The position numbers and the translations under genes are program-made. Shown here in pieces: positions 18,352 to 26,509 of a DNA stretch of 64,000 nt. The stretch's first letter is position 1; the number at the start of each line of letters is the position of its first letter. Source of the DNA: Treponema zioleckii (GTDB taxonomy: Bacteria > Spirochaetota > Spirochaetia > Treponematales > Treponemataceae); assembly GCF_014737315.1 (NCBI RefSeq), contig NZ_JPUF01000001.1:124001-188000 (forward strand). The letters are read 5' to 3'. The notes under the pieces are model-generated. The model saw nothing but the letters and a program-made list of their open reading frames with translations, ran no database searches and was not told where the DNA came from.

Positions 18352-18996
18352 TTAGAATTTGTAGCACAGACCGATTGTTGGTGTAACAGAAAAATTACCG
18401 AGAATATCGCGGGTCAAGCCTGAGTACGAAGTAACGTTATCCTTCTCGTTTGAATATGTAACCGACTCAGTTCCCATTTTAAAGCGTGCTCCAACATTGG
18501 CAAAAAGATAAAACTGGCTTCCGAGTCGTTTCATAAATGTAACGTCTGCCCCAATGCCATAAGTAAGTTGCTTAAAAGACATGTCGCTGAATGCAGGAAT
18601 GTTTGAATCGTCGTTAAACAAGTTCCTTCCGATGCTGCACATTCCAAAGACTGAGAAAATTGTGTCTTCCGTGTGCAAGAACGAATAACCGGCACCTGCG
18701 TTCAACACTGTGTACAGTCCAGTTTCTCTGCCCATGTTCGGAAAATCTTCAGTTGTTACAATTCCGGCGCCAAAGTCCGCTTTTAAGCTGAAACCATTTT
18801 CTTTGTTTACTGTAAGCAAAGAAAGGTCAAATCCGCCGCCAATGTTTTTGCGGGAACCGTCATCGTCAACTTTGTAGTTAGAGAAAACTCCGCTCAATCC
18901 AGCCCCGATGAAAGAATCGTAATTCTTTTCGCTGCCTTCTGCGAAAACCGCGGTACCCAAAACTAATGCACTTAAAATCGTAATAATTTTTTTCAT
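18352..18996 (-). CDS. small outer-membrane beta-barrel protein of cluster I
   Basis: 214 residues with a cleavable signal MKKIITILSALVLGTAVFA. The mature part alternates polar and hydrophobic strands (FIGAGLSGVFSNYKV, YTVLNAGAGYSFL, YGIGADVTFMKRL) and ends TPTIGLCYKF with a terminal aromatic, as in small outer-membrane barrels. It differs by only a few residues from the cluster II copy at 55545-56189. AAGGAA precedes the ATG. It lies just after the 32-residue peptide gene in both clusters, so peptide and barrel form a conserved pair. Confidence 0.82.
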   Translation of the reverse strand: MKKIITILSALVLGTAVFAEGSEKNYDSFIGAGLSGVFSNYKVDDDGSRKNIGGGFDLSLLTVNKENGFSLKADFGAGIVTTEDFPNMGRETGLYTVLNAGAGYSFLHTEDTIFSVFGMCSIGRNLFNDDSNIPAFSDMSFKQLTYGIGADVTFMKRLGSQFYLFANVGARFKMGTESVTYSNEKDNVTSYSGLTRDILGNFSVTPTIGLCYKF

Positions 18997-19093
18997 GTTT
19001 ATAAATTCCTTTTTTTTGTGTACCTGCTAGCAAGGTGACAGAAAAAAATAACAACCACCCCACTAGGCAAGTTACAAAATTTATAATAAAAAA

Positions 19094-19192
19094 TTAGGCA
19101 ATAATCTTAATATCATCAGATGCAGCTGTGGCAACACCAGAAGTTACTCCACCTACTACAAATGCCATAATTGCTACCATTGATTTTTTCAT
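19094..19192 (-). CDS. 32-residue secreted peptide precursor of cluster I
   Basis: ATG at 19192 with AAGG upstream; TAA at 19094-19096. The precursor has MKKS, a hydrophobic run (MVAIMAFVVGG) and a signal-peptidase site ATA|AS, predicting a mature tail ASDDIKIIA. A near-identical gene is at 55351-55449, with tail ASGDIKIIS. The conserved short tail, signal peptide and nearby XRE-TPR regulators are what Gram-positive Rgg/SHP-type pheromone loci look like (SHP pheromones DIIIIVGG and DILIIVGG). The signalling role is inferred. It is the first gene after the shared 30-bp box. Confidence 0.7.
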   Translation of the reverse strand: MKKSMVAIMAFVVGGVTSGVATAASDDIKIIA

Positions 19193-19232
19193 ATTTTTAT
19201 TACCTTAAAAAAAATTAATTTATTTCAGACTT

Positions 19233-19262
19233 CTTTCTATGCGCACTTGAAAGAGTCTGTTT
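19233..19262 (-). promoter_or_regulatory. 30-bp box shared with cluster II
   Basis: Read on the minus strand, it begins AAACAGACTCTTTC and ends AGTGCGCATAGAAAG. It matches 51375-51404 at 27 of 30 bases although flanking DNA differs. It lies 41 nt before the peptide start. Best explained as the promoter or operator of the cluster, possibly bound by the XRE-TPR regulators. Confidence 0.6.
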
Positions 19263-19341
19263 CACATACTTAGATGAAGGACTTTTTTAAATTTAGTTTT
19301 TTACTTCGTTTCGAGACATTCGATGTTAGATTCTGAATGAT

Positions 19342-19566
19342 TTAAAAACTAGATAGAGTAGATTCACGCGTAGGACCACGAGAAGTTCCAACACCAGCAG
19401 CAAAAAGACTACGAGAAGATTCAGGAACTTCAACGTTCTCTAAGATTTCAGATTGCCCTGTAGATTCATTTGACACATCATCAATTTCATTTGAACAGCC
19501 AAACAGTGCTAAACAGGCAAAAATAAGAGTTATCAATATGGTTTTCATAGATTTTTGTTTATTCAT
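19342..19566 (-). CDS. 74-residue lipoprotein-like peptide next to the regulator
   Basis: The ATG at 19566 follows AGAGGAT. Signal peptide of lipoprotein type ending ALFGCSNEI. The mature 51 residues are acidic in the middle and end with a distinctive Ser/Arg/Gly tail (SRSLFAAGVGTSRGPTREST). No known domain. It sits between the regulator at 19692-20618 and the peptide operon, all on the same strand. A comparable 55-residue lipoprotein-like ORF adjoins the cluster II regulator. It could be an alternative signal precursor or an immunity or accessory lipoprotein. Confidence 0.65.
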   Translation of the reverse strand: MNKQKSMKTILITLIFACLALFGCSNEIDDVSNESTGQSEILENVEVPESSRSLFAAGVGTSRGPTRESTLSSF

Positions 19567-19691
19567 TTTTATCCTCTGTGTTTCATTGAAGTGTAGGAGA
19601 GGATAAATTAAATTAATAAAAAACAACAGAGCGTTATAGTTAACTTTTTAGTAAAAATATAATTTTTTATTATTTTAGATATTTTTTGAAA

Positions 19692-20618
19692 TCAGAAAAT
19701 CAAATCTTTTAAGAAATCGTCTCCAAAACTTTCTTTTAACAAGTTTTCTGTAAAAGAAAGCTCCTCATTATTTGAAAGTTCATGGAATATTCCTCTGGAA
19801 ATAGATAAATATTGTTTTCCAGAATCCAAAGTTTCATTTTTCGCAAGATGAAGACCTTTATTAAACAAGTGATATGGCAACAAATTCAGCTTACCATAAT
19901 TTAATAAATATTTAAGAGCAATTTCTGAATACTCCAAAATATGCTCGTCACAATTCAGAACACGTTCCCAATTTGACAGATTAAATAAAACCAGTGGATA
20001 CGTTGAAGCTTTCACGACTTCAGAAACAATTCCACTCTCAAAATAATCTTTTAACTTGTTTTGAATTAGAACAGCTCCTTCTTTTTCACCAAGATAAAAA
20101 TGACATCTGGAAATATTATTCAATAAAAATATTTCAGTCCGAGAAAGTAATTTTTTTTCAGGAAACTCATACAACTTAAAATCACTTATTGTTATTTGGA
20201 GTGCATGAACTAATTCAGGTAAAATTTTATCAAATAAATCATAATTCCTATTTTCATAGAAGGTTCTGTAAAATTCATAAAACTGCATTTCAAGTTTAGT
20301 CATATCTTTTTTGCATGAAGCATATTCATCCAAAAGCCCAGCTATATCATAAAGTTCTCTTGCGACCATTCCATTTATTTTGCGCTCAAGATTGTACCTA
20401 TAAAAATCCGCCTTTGTCATGGGAACATTTTCTACAGGAAATGGTTCTCCGAGTCTACTGAAAAGAAGCTCAATAAGCTTGCGATGTGGCACTCGCTCTT
20501 CATTTTCTATGTATGACACCATAGCTTTCGTACAAAGCCCACGACACATATCAAGCTGAGAAATTTTCTTTTCTTTTCTAACCTGCTTTAAAATCGTTCC
20601 TATTTTATAAACTGCCAT
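19692..20618 (-). CDS. XRE-family regulator with TPR-like receptor domain (RRNPP-like)
   Basis: 308 residues. The N-terminal helix-turn-helix (about residues 5-60) reads ILKQVRKEKKISQLDMCRGL then MVSYIENEERVP. The remainder is all helical with TPR-like repeats (LEMQFYEFYRTFYENRNYD, LLNNISRCHFYLGEKEG, YHLFNKGLHLAKNE). This matches the architecture of Rgg/PlcR/PrgX peptide receptors. Two homologues in the window (21250-22170, 56438-57376) share the same helix pattern at low identity. TAAAAT lies close before the ATG without a clear Shine-Dalgarno. It is upstream of the lipoprotein-like peptide and the 32-residue peptide operon. Confidence 0.85.
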   Translation of the reverse strand: MAVYKIGTILKQVRKEKKISQLDMCRGLCTKAMVSYIENEERVPHRKLIELLFSRLGEPFPVENVPMTKADFYRYNLERKINGMVARELYDIAGLLDEYASCKKDMTKLEMQFYEFYRTFYENRNYDLFDKILPELVHALQITISDFKLYEFPEKKLLSRTEIFLLNNISRCHFYLGEKEGAVLIQNKLKDYFESGIVSEVVKASTYPLVLFNLSNWERVLNCDEHILEYSEIALKYLLNYGKLNLLPYHLFNKGLHLAKNETLDSGKQYLSISRGIFHELSNNEELSFTENLLKESFGDDFLKDLIF

Positions 20619-20801
20619 TGCACATATTTTACCACAAATTCAATTTTTCAATAGTATAATAAAAATGACTCTGAAGTGGAAAACAGTCTCTAAAACGAAA
20701 ATGAAAAACTAAAAGATAGCGAAAAAACTGTCAGATCGGGAGCCACTCCGTCATGTCGAGTGTACTGTTCTGTCCTATCAAGCGTACTGCTCAGTCATGT
20801 T

Positions 20802-21178
20802 GACTGTACAGCTCCGTCATGTCGAGCGAAGTCGAGACATCTACTGCCCCCAGGGCATAGCGAAGTTGTGTCCACTATCGATTACAGACCTCTCGACTAC
20901 GCTCGAGGTGACACAACCTGTCATTTTGAATTTGTTTAATGTGGCAACAAAAACTGGTCATTCCGACTACGTTCAGGCTGTCATTATGGTGACTGTACAG
21001 CTCCGTCATGTCGAGCGAAGTCGAGACATCTACTGCCCCCAGGCATAGCGAAGTTGTGTCCACTATCGATTGCAGACTTCTCGACTACGCTCGAGGTGAC
21101 ACAACCTGCCATCTTGAATTTGTTTAATGTGGCAACAAAAACTGGTCATTCCGACTACGTTCAGGCTGTTATTATGGT
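20802..21178. repeat. 189-bp tandem duplication built of palindromes
   Basis: Copies at 20802-20990 and 20991-21178 differ at only a few positions. Each contains the palindromes ATGTCGAGCGAAGTCGAGACAT and ACCTC...GAGGT, both also found dispersed elsewhere. Preceding DNA (20740-20801) carries further degenerate TGTACTG/CAGTCATG pieces. It separates two divergent regulators. Confidence 0.8.
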
Positions 21179-21249
21179 GTCATGCAGAACTTGATTCAGA
21201 ATCTCTGCATTCCTGCAAAAGAGATGTTCAGGAGAGAAAGGAGGAAAAA

Positions 21250-22170
21250 TTGGATACTTGTCAGATTGGAGAACTAATACGAGAATACAGAGAGGAACAA
21301 GGCTTAACGCGTGAAGCTCTCGCAGGAGATTTTTGCGCTGTTTCCACTCTGTCACGAATCGAATCAGGCGAAGAACTTCCCGGCAAACTGCTTGCAAATG
21401 AGTTATGCAGCGAACTTGGTCTTGTAGCTCCTAACTTCCAAGATGGAATTCTCACAGAAGCAGATGTGATAAGATGCCAAATAGAACGTAAAATTGAAGA
21501 AAAACTATTCTGCAAAGACTACGAATACATTCCATTACTAAAAAAATACTCAGAATGTGGAGACATGGATGTCCTAGAACAGCAATACTATGATTATCAC
21601 ATGGCACTAGCAAAGCGAGCGCAAGGAGAAAGCAACGAAAATCTACAGGATTTATTTGAAAAATCCATTTCACTCACTTTAAAATCATGCACAAAAGATT
21701 TTTTACCGCTTCGGCCAAGACTAACAAACATGGAGCTTTTACTTTTAAGACAGATTGCGTTCTGCCAGTACACAGTAGGAAAGAAAAAAGAAAATGCTCT
21801 GGAACTTATAAAATTCATTACCGAGTATTACGAAACAAAACCCGTTATAGATAAACTAATTTCAAGCGAATTTCCGTTCGCTATGCAGGATTTTACGGAG
21901 TGGATGTTTGCAGCCGGTTACACGGAAGAAACTCTTAACGCCTGCATAAGAGGTCTAAAAGTCTGCGATTTATACAGCGAATTAATTCCATTCCTAAAAA
22001 TTTTAGAAATCAAAGCAAAATGCCACAGAATATTAAAAAATCAAGCCGACTATGAAAAAACAAAACTTACTATACACCGCACTAAAAGAAATCTCAAATC
22101 CAGATATAGACTAAGCAGTGGTTTCGGGGGAAAAATTATTTTTGAAGGCACGCTGTACATCCGCCAATAA
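21250..22170 (+). CDS. second XRE-TPR regulator (RRNPP-like)
   Basis: 306 residues from a TTG at 21250, chosen because AGGAGG sits 5 nt upstream; earlier in-frame sequence lies in the palindrome duplication. Helix-turn-helix: LIREYREEQGLTREALAGDF then TLSRIESGEELPG. The C-terminal part is helical and TPR-like (LEQQYYDYHMALAKRAQGES, LLLLRQIAFCQYTVGKKKEN). It is divergent from the regulator at 19692-20618. No peptide gene was found on its immediate right. The C terminus (RLSSGFGGKIIFEGTLYIRQ) is unlike its paralogues. Confidence 0.82.
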   Translation: MDTCQIGELIREYREEQGLTREALAGDFCAVSTLSRIESGEELPGKLLANELCSELGLVAPNFQDGILTEADVIRCQIERKIEEKLFCKDYEYIPLLKKYSECGDMDVLEQQYYDYHMALAKRAQGESNENLQDLFEKSISLTLKSCTKDFLPLRPRLTNMELLLLRQIAFCQYTVGKKKENALELIKFITEYYETKPVIDKLISSEFPFAMQDFTEWMFAAGYTEETLNACIRGLKVCDLYSELIPFLKILEIKAKCHRILKNQADYEKTKLTIHRTKRNLKSRYRLSSGFGGKIIFEGTLYIRQ

Positions 22171-22237
22171 ACATCCCGCACATTTTCCGCGCCCCATACA
22201 CAAGACAAACACGGGGAAAAAAGTATATCATTAGCAC

Positions 22238-22771
22238 ATGAAGAATGATTTTAAATTTTGCCCAGAATGCGGAAAGACTGGCATACAAAATGTGAACATG
22301 CGAAAATGGAAGTGCGCCGACTGCGGCTTTACGCTTTACAACAACGTGGCTTCTGCCGTGGGTCTCGTAATCGCCAATTCCGAAGGAAAAATTCTTTTTG
22401 AACGCCGAGCAAAAGAACCGCGAAAAGGCTTTTTAGCCCTCCCAGGCGGCTTTACAGACCCGAACGAATCGCTTGAAGAAGCCTGTCTCCGGGAATGCTT
22501 CGAAGAAACAGGAGTAAAACCTGTATCGCTAAAATATCTCGCAAGCTTTCCGAACGACTACGAATACAAAAATATCTTCTATAAAACCTGCGACGTGTTT
22601 TTTATCGCGCAGCTCCCTGAAAGCTACGAGCTAAAACCTCAGGAAGGCGAAGTTCTCTCATTTGAATTCCATTCCGTGAACACCGAAGAAGAACTCAAAA
22701 ACCTTCCGCTGGCTTTTGAATCAGCCCGAAAAACACTGGAATTGTATATAAAACAAGCACATACTAAATAA
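22238..22771 (+). CDS. Nudix hydrolase with zinc ribbon
   Basis: 177 residues. An N-terminal zinc ribbon (CPECGK...CADCGF) is followed by a Nudix box, GGFTDPNESLEEACLRECFE then ETGV, with the GX5EX7REUXEEXGU pattern intact. The layout resembles NudC-type or related NTP/NAD pyrophosphohydrolases, but it is shorter than NudC; substrate unresolved. A -10-like TATATC/TATCAT ends about 6 nt before the ATG, with no Shine-Dalgarno. Confidence 0.9.
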   Translation: MKNDFKFCPECGKTGIQNVNMRKWKCADCGFTLYNNVASAVGLVIANSEGKILFERRAKEPRKGFLALPGGFTDPNESLEEACLRECFEETGVKPVSLKYLASFPNDYEYKNIFYKTCDVFFIAQLPESYELKPQEGEVLSFEFHSVNTEEELKNLPLAFESARKTLELYIKQAHTK

Positions 22772-22796
22772 AGCCATTAAACACAAGGATTTTTTA

Positions 22797-23333
22797 ATGA
22801 ACGAAAAACAGGTAATTTATATTCTTGCAGGAATCGCGGCACTCATTTACGCCGCACTTTTAATATCACTCCCAATCCGACGAAAAAAAACGCTCTCAGC
22901 GGCCGGAAATCTGCTCGTTCCGCTGCAAAACGGACTCACATACCGCGTGGTGGGAATTTTTATCGTCTCTGCGCTCATAATCGCATTCGTACCGACAAGA
23001 AAATTCGCGTTCTACATTGCAGTAATTTTGTTCGCGGTCGCAATAATCGCCACGAACATGAGCGTTCAGGAAGCCGTTGGACTCGGAAAAGCAGGAATTT
23101 ACGAGAACATAATAATCTCAGGAACGGCAATCGTAAAAATGCAGGACATTTACGCGCTCCCGACTCTTGAATACGAAGACGACCCGGACACAGTAGCCGT
23201 GGATAAGCGAATCATCGAAATAATCCGGCAGAACGGCGCAAAAGTGATTCTGGCATTTCCGACGGTGGAAGAGCGGCACGAAGCCGTAAAAGCAATCCTG
23301 AAGCAGAGACCGGAACTCAAGCCTTCAAAGTAG
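22797..23333 (+). CDS. inner-membrane protein of unknown function
   Basis: 178 residues with three hydrophobic helices (about 5-25, 48-67, 70-88) and a C-terminal soluble part (YEDDPDTVAVDKRIIEII, FPTVEERHEAVKAILKQR). The second half resembles the small DUF5673-like domain of membrane proteins, but I do not claim the family. It lies 25 nt after the Nudix gene and 12 nt before era, so the three may be cotranscribed. Confidence 0.75.
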   Translation: MNEKQVIYILAGIAALIYAALLISLPIRRKKTLSAAGNLLVPLQNGLTYRVVGIFIVSALIIAFVPTRKFAFYIAVILFAVAIIATNMSVQEAVGLGKAGIYENIIISGTAIVKMQDIYALPTLEYEDDPDTVAVDKRIIEIIRQNGAKVILAFPTVEERHEAVKAILKQRPELKPSK

Positions 23334-23345
23334 CAGACAGGAGAG

Positions 23346-24323
23346 ATGAAAATGAACGAAGAAATCAAAGAATCACAGAACGAAAACGAGAACATGATGA
23401 ATATGACGAACGAAGCAAACGACGCGCAGCCGCCTGTGGGACCAAAAACCGCCCTCGTAACGATTATCGGGCGGCCTTCCGCAGGAAAGTCCACTTTTCT
23501 GAACACAGCCGCAGGAGAGCCAGTTTCAATTGTTTCGGCAATTCCGCAGACCACCCGAAACGCAATCCGGGGAATCGTGAACACTTCTCTCGGTCAGCTC
23601 GTTTTTGTTGACACTCCGGGCTACCACGAATCAAACAAAAAAATGAACCTAAAAATGCGCAACATTGTGGCAGACCAGCTTTCAAACGCGGACGCAATTC
23701 TTTACATTTTAGACAGCACACGTCCGTGCGGCGAGGAAGAAAAACTCATCATCGATTTGGTTTCGTCGCACGCTGAAAAATTGGTAATCGCAATCAACAA
23801 GATTGACGAAATCAACGCAAAACCTGAAAGCGTCCGAAAGTTCCTCAATGAGACACTGCCAGAATTTCCGGTCAAAAAGATTCTTGAGATTTCAGCAAAA
23901 GAAGACAAAGGAATCAACGAAGTCCTGAAGGAGCTCTACGAAATCGCACCGGAAGCCCCGCATCTTTACGCCGAAGAATTCTACACGGACCAGGAAGTTG
24001 ACTTTAGAATCGCGGAAGTTATCCGCGAGCAGGCAATAAACCGACTCGAACAGGAAGTTCCGCACTGCATTTACGTTCAGATTGCCGACATGGAAATGCG
24101 CACGCCAACAAAAATGTGGTGCCGTGCGTTCCTCGTTGTCGAAAAAGAAAGCCAGAAAGGAATCGTAATCGGCAAAGGTGCTTCGATGATAAAAACGATT
24201 CGGGTTGAAAGCATAAAGGCTCTCAGAAAAATCTTTGACTACAAAATCGACCTTGATTTGCAGGTAAAAGTTGACAAAAACTGGCGACAGAAAGACATTA
24301 CGCTGGACAGACTCTTAAAATAA
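23346..24323 (+). CDS. era: GTPase Era
   Basis: 325 residues. GTPase motifs: G1 GRPSAGKST, G3 DTPGYHE, G4 NKID, then a C-terminal KH domain with GIVIGKGASMIKTI. Era binds the 3' end of 16S rRNA and GTP during 30S assembly. An acidic extension of about 30 residues (ESQNENENMMNMTNEAND) precedes the GTPase core and is longer than usual. GGAGAG precedes the first ATG; an alternative ATG is 6 nt later. Confidence 0.95.
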   Translation: MKMNEEIKESQNENENMMNMTNEANDAQPPVGPKTALVTIIGRPSAGKSTFLNTAAGEPVSIVSAIPQTTRNAIRGIVNTSLGQLVFVDTPGYHESNKKMNLKMRNIVADQLSNADAILYILDSTRPCGEEEKLIIDLVSSHAEKLVIAINKIDEINAKPESVRKFLNETLPEFPVKKILEISAKEDKGINEVLKELYEIAPEAPHLYAEEFYTDQEVDFRIAEVIREQAINRLEQEVPHCIYVQIADMEMRTPTKMWCRAFLVVEKESQKGIVIGKGASMIKTIRVESIKALRKIFDYKIDLDLQVKVDKNWRQKDITLDRLLK

Positions 24324-25231
24324 TGACTTTTTTTGAACTGAACGCATTTTTGAATCTTTCAAAAACTCTTCACTTTGCAAAAACCTCGCAGAACGTGAAT
24401 TTAAGCCCATCCGCCCTAAGCCGGCTTATTTCGCGTCTGGAGGACGAAACCGGCACGATTCTCCTAGACAGGAACAACCGCGGAGTTGCCCTCACCAAAC
24501 AGGGAATCGATTTTGCGGCTTTTGCGAAAACTTGCCTGGAAAAACAGGAAGATTTGTTCGAATCATTCAAGAATCAGAACGATGAAATTTCGGGCACGCT
24601 CCGGGTTTATGCTTCCGTTACGGCGTGTTACACGATTATGCCGCCGTTCCTAAAAACACTCGCCGAAAAATATCCGCAAATCCAGCTTTCCATTGAGACA
24701 GGCGACCCGGCTGGCGCGATTCCCGCGATTCGGGAAGGGCGAGCCGACGTTGCGGTAGCCGCAATCCCAAAAAAAGACAGCGAAGACGGACTCATCGGCC
24801 TGGACGCAATCCCGGTGCGACGCTCGCCCCTCGTTTTTGCAGCCAGCGTCGGCGGTCCTTACGAAAATCTTGAAGGAAGCCCGCAGGACATAATTTCCAC
24901 AGTTCCGCTGATTCTGCCAAAAACAGGCCTTGCCCGCGCGCGCTTTGACCAGTGGATTTCTTCCCGCAACGTAAAAACAAAAATCGCAGCCGAAACAGAA
25001 GGAAACGAAGCGATTATGGCACTGGTGCAGCTCGGACTCGGAATTGGGCTAGTCCCGCAAATCGTCCTTACGAACGGCCCGTACACGAACGGATTCACGA
25101 GCCACGCAGCACTGAATTCCCTGGGCTATTACGAAATCGGCTTTATCCAAAAAACGCAGTTCTCAGGAAGCGAATCCTACAAGAGAATGCGCGCCGCCGT
25201 GAGCGAAATCTTGCACAAAGACAACGCGTAG
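24323..25231 (+). CDS. LysR-family regulator, IlvY-like
   Basis: 302 residues; its ATG overlaps the era stop by one base (TAATG), so translation is coupled. The N-terminal winged helix (FLNLSKTLHFAKTSQNVNLS then PSALSRLISRLEDE) and the substrate-binding domain (ISGTLRVYASVTACYTIMPP, GDPAGAIPAIREGRADVAVA) match IlvY, the activator of acetohydroxyacid isomeroreductase genes. The ilvC target is not in the window, so the specific role is inferred. Confidence 0.85.
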   Translation: MTFFELNAFLNLSKTLHFAKTSQNVNLSPSALSRLISRLEDETGTILLDRNNRGVALTKQGIDFAAFAKTCLEKQEDLFESFKNQNDEISGTLRVYASVTACYTIMPPFLKTLAEKYPQIQLSIETGDPAGAIPAIREGRADVAVAAIPKKDSEDGLIGLDAIPVRRSPLVFAASVGGPYENLEGSPQDIISTVPLILPKTGLARARFDQWISSRNVKTKIAAETEGNEAIMALVQLGLGIGLVPQIVLTNGPYTNGFTSHAALNSLGYYEIGFIQKTQFSGSESYKRMRAAVSEILHKDNA

Positions 25232-25347
25232 CGCAAAATGAAAAATTATGAATAGGGAATGCGGAATTGACTTGCAGATTGCGCACCACCTCGCGTATCG
25301 GGCTTTAAGCTATGCAAGGCAGCTTACAAACATTTTTGGTGGACGAG

Positions 25348-25443
25348 CCAACTTGCAACCACGAGAATACTTTCGGTAGCAGCAGGCAGACAGCAACCGT
25401 TATCGCTGGTCGGGGCGCGTGAATTATCACTGATTCTCGCCAC
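25348..25443. repeat. dispersed 95-bp repeat, copy 1
   Basis: The stretch from ACTTGCAACCACGAGAA through TTATCGCTGGTCGGGG recurs with small changes at 26158-26250. Neither copy encodes a convincing protein. The surrounding 25232-25560 contains no gene I can support. Confidence 0.65.
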
Positions 25444-25573
25444 AGAAACACAGCCTGTCATCCAGACTGACGCACAGTTTGGAAGCTTGTGCGGTGGTTG
25501 AGCCGGCCTAAACATCAATCAACTAATTTTCCACGCAAGCATTCTAGACGCTGAATTAAGTTCAGAGCGTTGA

Positions 25574-25749
25574 AAGGCTTTCAGAATCATTCTGTAAGGC
25601 TTTTTGAATCTTTCTACAAGCCTTTTTAAATCATTCTGATAAGCTTTTAGAAACATTCTACAAGCCTATCAGAATCTTTCGACAAGCCTGTTACAATTTT
25701 TCTGAAAGCTTATCAGAAACTTTCAACAAGCCTATTATAAATCTTTTGC
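25574..25749. repeat. eight degenerate 22-bp direct repeats
   Basis: Units beginning AAGSCTT/AAGCTT start at 25574, 25596, 25618, 25641, 25662, 25684, 25706 and 25728. The spacing is 21-23 bp, about two turns of B-DNA. A loose consensus is AAGCCTNTNANAATCTTTCNAC. The AT tracts recur in phase, suggesting bent DNA or a protein-binding array. There are no spacers, so this is not CRISPR. Confidence 0.8.
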
Positions 25750-25792
25750 AAATTTATTAGGATTTCATCAAAGCGGTAACGGGAGCGGTAAC

Positions 25793-26142
25793 GGGAGCGG
25801 TAAGGTTGACTTGTAATCTTTAAAATCGATTTTACCGCTCCCCAACAGTTTTTCTTCGAAAAACTGTTGCTTTGGTGGGGGCACTTGCAGGGGCTTCGAC
25901 CTCGCCGCGACAAGCACGGCGGCAAGGTCGAGATGCAGTTTTGTTGCTCGCGCACCGCGAGCAACCATGGAAACGCTGCAAGTTCACTTTTAACCTTTAA
26001 CTTCCCCCGTGCGTTTCCCGCGACTTTTGCAAAAGCAAAACTCGCGCTTTGGTGGGGACACTTGCAGATGTTCACGAAACGCGGCGTCAAGCGGGGCCGC
26101 GTTTCGTGGGTGCAGCTTTGTCGCTCGCGCGCCGCGAGCAAC
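25793..26142 (-). repeat. four-hairpin structured repeat, tandem copies E and F (reverse)
   Basis: Two reverse-oriented copies (25793-25965 and 25969-26142). Copy E has a terminal stem GGGAGCGGTAA/TTACCGCTCCC in place of GGAAACGC/GCGTTTCC, stem 3 CAACAGTTTTTC/GAAAAACTGTTG and stem 2 GACCTCGCCGC/GCGGCAAGGTC. Copy F has stem 2 CACGAAACGCGGC/GCCGCGTTTCGTG. All stems are changed but still paired. A 12-bp tandem (GGTAACGGGAGC) abuts copy E on the left. Confidence 0.85.
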
Positions 26143-26157
26143 TTCGGGGAAGTCGTG

Positions 26158-26250
26158 TCAACTTGCAACCACGAGAACACTTTCAGTAGCAAGCAGGCAG
26201 ACAGCAAACGTTATCGCTGGTCGGGGAACGTGAATTAATGCTGACTCTCG
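26158..26250. repeat. dispersed 95-bp repeat, copy 2
   Basis: Matches 25348-25443 (ACTTGCAACCACGAGAA...TTATCGCTGGTCGGGG). It directly follows repeat copy F; a palindrome ATTCCGA...TCGGAAT follows at 26278-26297. The remaining DNA to 26500 holds only the leader of the Rpn-family gene. Confidence 0.6.
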
Positions 26251-26509
26251 CTGATGAATTGTGGCCTCCCCTTTGACATTCCGAACTAGATTCGGAATCT
26301 CTGCTCTATATGAAGCGTAAATGCTAAATCAACTTCAGCAGAACCGAGCATCGGGCAACGCCCATTCGCCTCATACTTCATACCTCCTACCTCATATTTC
26401 TACTTCTTATTTTTCCGCCTCCTCCACGTAAAAATAACAAAACTTTATCCCGCAAATTGCGTAATTTCCAAACAAAAAACAGAAGTAACATTATAAGGAG
26501 ACTTACCTT

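Noticed and set aside
25574-25749. CRISPR array
   Set aside because: The 22-bp units are contiguous and degenerate, with no unique spacers and no cas genes in the window.
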